Part shown: in pieces, positions 3,401-5,973 of the stretch
Numbering within the stretch: the first letter of the stretch is position 1
How the letters are laid out: every line of letters starts with the position of its first letter
Assembly (NCBI GenBank): GCA_021161405.1
Contig: JAGHAR010000097.1
Span: 1-5,973 of the forward strand
Reading direction: 5' to 3'
DNA length: 5,973 nucleotides
DNA from: Candidatus Iainarchaeum sp.
GTDB taxonomy: Archaea; Iainarchaeota; Iainarchaeia; Iainarchaeales; JAGHAR01
Position numbers and translations under genes: made by a program
The notes under the pieces: model-generated
The model's input: the letters and a program-made list of their open reading frames with translations, nothing else
Told to the model about the DNA's origin: nothing
Databases searched by the model: none

Positions 3401-5973
3401 AATGTATTGAACTTCATGCCTGTCGATGAAGGATATAGCATAGAAAAGCCCTTCGGCACTTGGCTGACAACAATAGAAACAACAAAAGAGTTGGAAGAAG
3501 CTGCAAAGAAATTTGCCAAAGATTTCCTTGGAAGTGAGAACAGAGTTGCACAGAATCCTGGAAGCAATAGAATGCTGCTCAAATTTGGCGATACCGAAGG
3601 AGCAACCTTAAAGATAGAGATAGAAAAAACAGGAAAAGCAGATGAGCCAAAAACGATCAAAATTTATGTAAATCCCGGACTAACAAAAGAGACATCAGAG
3701 AAGCATAATACCTCTGCCGCGATAAACTCTGGAAAGATCTTTTTGCAGCAAGATACTAATACAAGCAGCGCAAAAGAAGTAGATGAAAATGTTGGAAAGC
3801 CACTAACACAGCCGGGCGCTCCAAGAGAGACAACAGTTAGCAACGAACAGCAAACACAAACAACAGAGGAAAAGACAAAGCTGGAGGAAATCGCAAACAT
3901 ACTAACAGCATTCACAAAGTACCAGATAAAGGGTTGCATAGATAAAGAGCACAAGTATATGCTTATACAGGAATACGCTCCCTACAAAGCACCGGAAATT
4001 ATTGGCAAAGACGAACTGCAGCTTTATATTAACGAACACTGTATAAAGCTAACCCTTGAAAGTGAGCTTGAGGAGAAGTTTACTTTAAAGACTGACTGGA
4101 AGGAACACAGCGACAAAACAGGCGTAGAATATGTAAAGCTTCGAGATATGCACGGAAATGAAATAAAGGAAGATAGAGTAGTAGAAACAAAGAAAGATCC
4201 AAAGGGCTATCCTAAATTTGAATTCCAACTCTGTGCCAAGGGTGCAGCAAACTATCCGCAGATTATGATGACTGAACAGCCGTTTGTTAGAGTTAAGGCA
4301 GTAAGCGCAAGCACAAAGGCAATGCAACAGGCAAGGGAATCCGAATGGAAAACCATTAATTTCTTGGTATGCGGAATACATCCGTACGATCTCTTTAAGA
4401 AGCTGTTAAACCAAAAGGAAGGAACATACTTTGCAACAGTTGGCTGGAAAGGCAATCCAGATGAAGTAAGCAGCAGAGATATATTTAAAGCTTTAGAAAG
4501 ATACGGCGAACTTGAAAAAGCAAGGAAGATGGTTGAAACTACAACAGGAGCTAAAGCAGGAAAAAGAGTGTTGGCTAGCCTGCTGAAAAGCGAAAAAGCA
4601 AAGGGAGCTGGCGTCTATATTGCCTCTTGTAGTGCGGTTAGCCTTGTTTGCAACGGAATTTTATTCCTGGGCAATATTCCGGCAATACTTGGCGCGATTG
4701 CACTGGATTGTGTTGCTCCAGGCATGTGGCTGTATGCCAGCGGAACAAAGTATGGGGAAGCTATTGTCAAAGCAACCCAAGCAATAATGGATAGAATAAA
4801 TCAGATAATCCCAATTAAGAGCTGGCTAGATGCATTAAACCAAAGGATAGGTATTGCTAGTGGCAGGCAGCTCGAAGAGGCAAGACAGCTTGAATTCGTT
4901 GCGTTAACAGGCATGCCGTTGCCGAAATTCATACAAGCACTGCGCGTAACTACGCCTGCAGCTGCAGCCGAAGATGCAGCGCAGAGATTGGCAGATGCAA
5001 TAGTGAGAACCAAGCTTGGTGGAGCAAGCATGTTGGTGAAAAGGAATGCAAAGGCAAAAATTGCCTCAGCTATTAGGAAAGAACTAATTGCTAGATTGCC
5101 AAAAAGAGCTTCAGGAAAAGCTCTTCAGGAAGCATTAGAGAAGGAACTGCCAAGTGCAGTGCAAAGCGCTGGCAGAGAAATTGCCCCTTATCTCGTAAGA
5201 AGCACAAGAGCATTTAGCAGGAGCGAACTCGGTTCCATACTTGATTCCGCAAGGAGCGAATTAATAAACGCTAAGCTAAAGCCTGCAGAAATAGCAGCAG
5301 ATGCGGCAAAGGCAATTCCTGAAGAAGTTTCAATACCACAGGGTAGTAGTGGAGCTGCTGTAATAGACGATATAGCAGGAAAGCAGGCAGATGCAATTGT
5401 AGATAGAATGCTGGCAAATATGACTGCTCAGGAAAGAGCGACAGCAAGACATGTTTTAGAGGGAATGCGCTCCCAGCTTAGAGCATCTATAAAGAGAAAT
5501 CTGCAGGCACAAATTACGGAAAATGCTGTTAAAATACCAAGGGAGAGCGCAGAGGCAGCAATAAAGAGTGCTGTTGAAAGAGCAGTAGTTGAAAATTCTG
5601 AGCAACTTGGCAGGGCATTTGAAAAAGAGATTGCAGAATCTGCATTCGGCAGAATTTCGAAAGAGGAATTATCAAGCATAGGAAGAAGAAGCTTTACAAG
5701 CAGAGCAAATCAAACATTGAGAAAACTCTTATCAAGGCAGATGCTGAAGGACTTAACAAAGGGAATTGTATGCGGAGCAACAAGCGCCATTATTGGAGTA
5801 AAAGCGTATACAAGCTATCTCAAAAGCGCTGAAAAGAATTTAGGAAAGAAAAATGTAATTTCGTTTAGCGGTGTTGGGAATAAAATAGATGATGACCACG
5901 ACAACGCAGTAGATGAAGAAACATGTGACGGCATAGACAATGACAACGATGGCCTAATAGATGAGGACTGTGG
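2..5973 (+). CDS. Giant multidomain surface-type protein, partial at both ends
   Basis: One uninterrupted reading frame spans the whole window: 1990 complete codons plus a final GG, which must encode Gly. No start or stop codon of the gene is inside. The translation is sensible throughout, with alternating beta-strand patterns, compact Cys pairs, Gly/Pro turns and a late hydrophobic hairpin, and no shift of frame. In order it holds beta-rich modules (1-340), a carboxypeptidase-regulatory-like domain (341-428), a twice-repeated Ig-like two-domain unit (429-940), a Cys-containing domain (941-1225), a polar linker (1226-1293), an alpha/beta domain (1294-1534), a hydrophobic hairpin (1535-1580), a helical region (1581-1918) and MopE-like Asp repeats (1962-1990). 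Such architecture is typical of secreted or cell-surface proteins; adhesion or cell contact is my inference. I recognise no enzyme active site. Arg is mainly AGA/AGG and Ile often ATA, with no visible change of codon use along the gene. The coding call is near certain; the function is not. Confidence 0.97.
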   Translation, partial: MEDSSKEVVVDREKLSGKELKIEFIKITDAQEQEVETLTPGNEYWMEFSIASQKGAKLGAHFRVGSDEVVFADSEYAGIVGFDAKVDSFSYGRTYNSKGAGNEAVDRANYGRAGEYNKWLELNWNNANELTIVKVKIRVRENADLHTKEIEFHYRAWIREGPTVIRDPEDSVLLFDLYNNKRGSLYAETYSISFKLAPSNTLNFCEKGICLAFKFLDSKGIEYNPEEFVADKDNDYALLVILDSKINQIVNLQINSSSEVGLTGFDVGFFGKIPAAEPKQELSIMRLGLAANYPKKIYVYFRAIKEGNAQLFIKLNSKRGEIAKQLFFNVQEAKEIVVKLRPEFIEPNKDFDIILTDKQGTPITNAKIEIRASNNQLLTTKLGNNTANNGANGVYRIQNNFRPGKIRIIITAEGYKKKELEVYVARKGSIAIVPSTIRVFLSKETKAKVVQAQIINQTDMEIRGISYELTNNSIPNQFKLDISIPAVLTKQARALITINVSYNAETEASLSGFADLVVSGLIGSAVVKTKARIEVYYNKRIMDTSCLKFDKEKLVAYLTTTQFSGAQLSWQQTLNPNELNSIEFQNEGQRRLIADLYNDPRYSSGFPMRYSFGAEELQLAVTNNCNTELELKTASREITPNNITIEMPKIVKLAKGETKKLNIKITNRINRAAVQQKKYEIIFESAELTKTIPLEINFVDARTLITAPPSIVLFLAQAPQEKIARAAVPIFIRNIGRIPISNVELALANTDDWRRNGVSVSITPQTIGQQTLRPNETLLPTRWLIAETDSEKSIPRPLFGAIVVRGIVNNQRKVLRVIPVWIHVSGSSCLRATPVDALAFISEESGYGVISKRVKVKNYCMQEVRLLDVEPRQLAGNRLMMTGYGIILPNNAEQEIILRLEKNEDMLRENEPIRIKAWLVRSLKTTYSNPLTITIKIGEKAIETGPVTRDITMNYCGTTETVKLKMPKIGSDCSNSYCDAKNAAKFIISKLENISRQVKNKIHAYNSNARNFNCSRANFCTFAELGITPAPFYLYMQNDYLSAYVIAHELSNATEMKGYSSRTSSISLESVAASGWGFGQVILQSNLKGCGRYMLSIKGAVQVVENRILTDRILFYIEASKRKTTKECENRVENVLNFMPVDEGYSIEKPFGTWLTTIETTKELEEAAKKFAKDFLGSENRVAQNPGSNRMLLKFGDTEGATLKIEIEKTGKADEPKTIKIYVNPGLTKETSEKHNTSAAINSGKIFLQQDTNTSSAKEVDENVGKPLTQPGAPRETTVSNEQQTQTTEEKTKLEEIANILTAFTKYQIKGCIDKEHKYMLIQEYAPYKAPEIIGKDELQLYINEHCIKLTLESELEEKFTLKTDWKEHSDKTGVEYVKLRDMHGNEIKEDRVVETKKDPKGYPKFEFQLCAKGAANYPQIMMTEQPFVRVKAVSASTKAMQQARESEWKTINFLVCGIHPYDLFKKLLNQKEGTYFATVGWKGNPDEVSSRDIFKALERYGELEKARKMVETTTGAKAGKRVLASLLKSEKAKGAGVYIASCSAVSLVCNGILFLGNIPAILGAIALDCVAPGMWLYASGTKYGEAIVKATQAIMDRINQIIPIKSWLDALNQRIGIASGRQLEEARQLEFVALTGMPLPKFIQALRVTTPAAAAEDAAQRLADAIVRTKLGGASMLVKRNAKAKIASAIRKELIARLPKRASGKALQEALEKELPSAVQSAGREIAPYLVRSTRAFSRSELGSILDSARSELINAKLKPAEIAADAAKAIPEEVSIPQGSSGAAVIDDIAGKQADAIVDRMLANMTAQERATARHVLEGMRSQLRASIKRNLQAQITENAVKIPRESAEAAIKSAVERAVVENSEQLGRAFEKEIAESAFGRISKEELSSIGRRSFTSRANQTLRKLLSRQMLKDLTKGIVCGATSAIIGVKAYTSYLKSAEKNLGKKNVISFSGVGNKIDDDHDNAVDEETCDGIDNDNDGLIDEDC
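485..1021 (+). other. Beta-rich module 2 (weakly cohesin-like)
   Basis: Residues 162-340. It starts with a linker-like stretch (PTVIRDPEDS), then strands around YSISFKLAP (about 190-198) and GICLAFKF (208-215). Cys205 and Cys210 form a CX4C pair suited to a local disulfide or a metal clip. Landmarks shared with module 1 are GLTGFDV (261-267), ELSIMR (281-286) and FRAIKEG (301-307), followed by strands up to residue 340. An N-S-S sequon is at Asn255. The ending strand followed by a Gly-led beta hairpin resembles the end of cohesin-like folds. I cannot assign a ligand; in known proteins this kind of module serves protein-protein or protein-glycan contact. Confidence 0.5.
1022..1285 (+). other. 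Carboxypeptidase-regulatory-like / Ig-like beta domain
   Basis: Residues 341-428, starting at RPEFIEPNKDF. The pattern is that of CarboxypepD_reg-like or Big-type domains: strand, then D-K-Q-G-T-P-I-T-N-A-K-I-E-I (about 356-369, the 'G-x-P-x-x-x-A-x-V' signature), a turn rich in Asn and Thr, N-G-V-Y-R-I, then a final pair of strands ending with E-G-Y-K-K-K-E-L-E-V. Members of these families are small extracellular beta sandwiches that act as spacers in surface proteins. A sequon lies at Asn384. The domain separates the two beta modules upstream from the duplicated Ig-like unit downstream. Assignment is by motif pattern, not by a profile search. Confidence 0.65.
1286..2101 (+). repeat. Ig-like two-domain unit, copy 1 (coding repeat)
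   Basis: Residues 429-700. The first half (429-540) is an Ig-like/NEW3-like beta sandwich opening with a strand over P-S-T-I-R-V-F-L (434-441) and ending at A-R-I-E-V-Y-Y. The second half opens with S-C-L (Cys546) and contains T-N-N-C (Cys625) followed by a strand T-E-L-E-L. It ends with a G-E-T-K-K-L-N-I-K-I strand and a closing strand before residue 700. Copy 2 directly follows with the same order of landmarks. Cys546 and Cys625 are well placed to form a disulfide, as expected for an exported protein. About 48 residues between them (roughly 555-603, with Q-N-E-G-Q-R-R) have no counterpart in copy 2. Sequons are at Asn456, 471, 499 and 642. Confidence 0.6.
2102..2821 (+). repeat. Ig-like two-domain unit, copy 2 (coding repeat)
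   Basis: Residues 701-940. The first half opens with P-P-S-I-V-L-F-L (708-715), matching copy 1 at an offset of about 275 residues, and ends with a strand V-I-P-V-W-I-H-V. The second half opens with S-C-L (Cys829) and has K-N-Y-C (Cys860) followed by Q-E-V-R-L. It ends with an A-E-Q-E-I-I-L-R-L strand equivalent to the G-E-T-K-K-L strand of copy 1. The Cys-to-Cys spacing is 31 residues here against 79 in copy 1. A sequon is at Asn775. The copies are diverged at sequence level, so the duplication is old or the domains are recurrent building blocks of this protein type. Confidence 0.6.
2822..3676 (+). other. Unrecognised cysteine-containing domain (CX4C and CX5C)
   Basis: Residues 941-1225. 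Eight cysteines are spread over it: 956 (M-N-Y-C-G), 973 and 978 (D-C-S-N-S-Y-C), 1014 and 1020 (N-C-S-R-A-N-F-C), 1090 (K-G-C-G-R) and 1128 (K-E-C-E-N); that is seven, and a partner for the last may lie in a neighbouring domain. Between the two clips is a clear amphipathic helix (N-A-A-K-F-I-I-S-K-L, about 982-1000). After it come an aromatic stretch F-Y-L-Y-M-Q-N-D-Y, beta strands V-I-L-Q-S and R-I-L-F-Y-I-E, and a helix (E-L-E-E-A-A-K-K-F-A-K). The final part has two strands ending I-K-I-Y-V-N-P-G. Sequons are at Asn993, 1013 and 1052. I do not recognise the family; seven counted cysteines is my reading, and disulfides are more likely than a zinc site because His residues are not placed nearby. 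Confidence 0.5.
3677..3880 (+). other. Thr/Ser/Gln/Glu-rich flexible linker
   Basis: Residues 1226-1293. The composition is dominated by Thr, Ser, Gln, Glu, Asn and Lys, with few hydrophobics and no cysteine. It includes N-T-S-S, P-L-T-Q-P-G-A-P and E-Q-Q-T-Q-T-T-E-E. Two sequons (Asn1236, Asn1253) and many Thr/Ser make it a candidate glycosylated spacer. It separates the beta/Cys-containing N-terminal part from the alpha/beta and helical C-terminal part, so it is the most likely hinge, or processing point, of the visible protein. Confidence 0.65.
3881..4603 (+). other. Unrecognised alpha/beta domain with four cysteines
   Basis: Residues 1294-1534. It opens with a helix (L-E-E-I-A-N-I-L-T-A-F), then G-C-I-D (Cys1312) and a strand Y-M-L-I-Q-E-Y. 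Next come E-H-C-I-K-L-T-L (Cys1347), charged strands around F-T-L-K-T-D-W and Y-V-K-L-R-D, F-Q-L-C-A-K (Cys1411), and F-L-V-C-G-I-H (Cys1457). The last part turns helical (D-I-F-K-A-L-E-R-Y-G-E-L-E-K-A-R) and leads into the hydrophobic hairpin. The four Cys sit in or beside strands, consistent with two disulfides. No family or catalytic motif is recognised. Confidence 0.45.
4604..4741 (+). other. Hydrophobic hairpin (two candidate membrane segments)
   Basis: Residues 1535-1580. Two uncharged or nearly uncharged stretches lie back to back: about 1537-1558 (G-V-Y-I-A-S-C...G-I-L-F-L-G-N-I) and 1560-1579 (P-A-I-L-G-A-I-A-L-D-C-V-A-P...W-L-Y-A), separated by a short N-I-P turn. The second contains one Asp (1569) and a Pro. 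Lys/Arg-rich sequence flanks the first on its N-side (K-S-E-K-A-K), and K-Y-G-E follows the second. This is the strongest hydrophobic feature in the visible protein. It could be a helical hairpin spanning the membrane, or a membrane-inserting or buried hydrophobic pair. Cysteines 1543, 1550 and 1570 lie inside it. Confidence 0.6.
4958..5239 (+). repeat. Helical module, copy A (diverged internal repeat)
   Basis: Residues 1653-1746. It begins with an Ala-rich stretch leading to A-D-A-I-V (1664-1668), continues to A-I-R-K-E-L (1690-1695) and closes with S-E-L-G-S-I (1741-1746). The same three landmarks occur in order in copy B. Over residues 1653-1668 against 1785-1800 I count 9 identities in 16 without gaps. 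The underlying DNA shares the 11-mer gcagatgcaat (from base 4991). Alanine-rich composition inflates the similarity, so the call is moderate. Confidence 0.45.
5354..5680 (+). repeat. Helical module, copy B (diverged internal repeat)
   Basis: Residues 1785-1893. Landmarks are A-D-A-I-V (1796-1800), S-I-K-R-N-L (1829-1834) and E-E-L-S-S-I (1888-1893). Relative to copy A the first spacing is longer by 7 residues and the second by 8, about one heptad (two helical turns) each, as expected if extra turns were gained in an alpha-helical rod. The shared DNA 11-mer starts at base 5387, 396 bases after the copy A site. Confidence 0.45.
5762..5821 (+). other. Short second hydrophobic stretch
   Basis: Residues 1921-1940 (G-I-V-C-G-A-T-S-A-I-I-G-V-K-A-Y). 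It is Gly/Ala/Ile/Val-rich with one Lys at 1934 and one Cys (1924), preceded by K-D-L-T-K and followed by K-S-A-E-K. It is shorter and less hydrophobic than the hairpin at 1535-1580, so it may be a weak membrane segment or simply a buried helix. It marks the end of the helical region before the Asp-rich repeats. Confidence 0.35.
5885..5973 (+). other. MopE-type Asp-rich metal-binding repeats, cut by window edge
   Basis: Residues 1962-1990 plus a forced Gly. Two repeats are visible: I-D-D-D-H-D-N-A-V-D-E-E-T-C (ending Cys1975) and, after D-G, I-D-N-D-N-D-G-L-I-D-E-D-C (ending Cys1990). This matches the 'putative metal-binding motif' found in MopE-like and many secreted or surface proteins, whose core is C-D-G-x-D-N-D-C-D-G-x-x-D-E. 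Asp/Asn loops of this type bind calcium or other divalent metals. In the second repeat the usual internal Cys of D-N-D-C-D-G is Asn, making the loop more like a thrombospondin type 3 or dockerin-like Asp loop. The array probably continues downstream. Confidence 0.85.

Larger units (their letters stand above)
4742..5755 (+). other. Long Ala/Arg/Lys/Glu-rich helical region
   Basis: Residues 1581-1918. Composition changes sharply: Ala, Arg, Lys, Glu, Leu and Ile dominate, cysteine is absent, and only a few Pro/Gly break the helices (near 1640, 1700, 1761, 1773-1784 and 1846). Hydrophobics recur every three to four residues (for example I-A-S-A-I-R-K-E-L and A-I-K-S-A-V-E-R-A-V), giving amphipathic helices suited to a coiled-coil or helical-bundle rod. 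It contains an internal duplication listed separately. Two sequons occur (Asn1806, Asn1903). It sits between two hydrophobic segments (1535-1580 and 1921-1940). I do not recognise a family. Confidence 0.6.

Noticed and set aside
3346..4455. Several shorter - strand open frames (about 67-104 codons) in tandem or overlapping.
   Set aside because: They overlap each other and the continuous + strand frame, and their Ser/Phe/Val/Cys-rich translations look like antisense shadows of the biased codon use.
4801..5679. Two - strand open frames (76 and 83 codons) opposite the helical region.
   Set aside because: They are Ser/Ala/Leu-rich mirror translations of Ala/Glu/Arg-rich codons; the + strand frame carries a duplicated helical pattern that explains the sequence.
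2..5973. Programmed frameshift, intein or in-frame recoded stop within the giant frame.
   Set aside because: The + strand frame is continuous with no stop, no compositional break suggesting an inserted element at conserved splice residues, and no slippery-site context that was needed to keep the frame.

Overview
The window lies entirely inside one giant protein-coding gene. On the + strand the frame starting at base 2 is open from the first to the last base. It encodes 1990 complete residues and runs off both ends, so the start codon, any signal peptide, the stop codon, the promoter and the terminator are all outside. I see no tRNA, rRNA, CRISPR array, insertion sequence or intergenic stretch. 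Residue numbers below count from the codon at bases 2-4 (residue n starts at base 3n-1).

Organism: the coding strand is A/purine-rich and moderately AT-rich. Arginine is mostly AGA/AGG and ATA is common for isoleucine. The protein is a very large, Asn/Lys/Ile-rich, cysteine-bearing, surface-type protein with scattered N-x-S/T sequons. This fits an archaeon, plausibly a DPANN-type small-genome lineage, but a candidate-phylum bacterium cannot be excluded from one gene fragment.

Layout of the protein: (1) residues 1-340, two related beta-rich modules, weakly cohesin-like; (2) 341-428, a carboxypeptidase-regulatory-like/Ig-like beta domain; (3) 429-940, a two-domain Ig-like unit present twice in tandem, the second half of each copy bracketed by a conserved cysteine pair; (4) 941-1225, an unrecognised cysteine-containing domain with CX4C and CX5C motifs; (5) 1226-1293, a Thr/Ser/Gln/Glu-rich linker; (6) 1294-1534, an unrecognised alpha/beta domain; (7) 1535-1580, a hydrophobic hairpin; (8) 1581-1918, an Ala/Arg/Lys/Glu-rich helical region that contains an internal duplication; (9) 1921-1940, a second, weaker hydrophobic stretch; (10) 1962-1990, Asp-rich MopE-type metal-binding repeats cut by the window edge.

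Taken together this looks like a multidomain cell-surface or secreted megaprotein: a beta-domain stalk, a flexible linker, a membrane-active or membrane-anchoring hairpin, a long helical segment, and calcium/metal-binding repeats. Adhesion or cell-cell contact is a reasonable inference, but no catalytic domain or specific partner can be named from the sequence.
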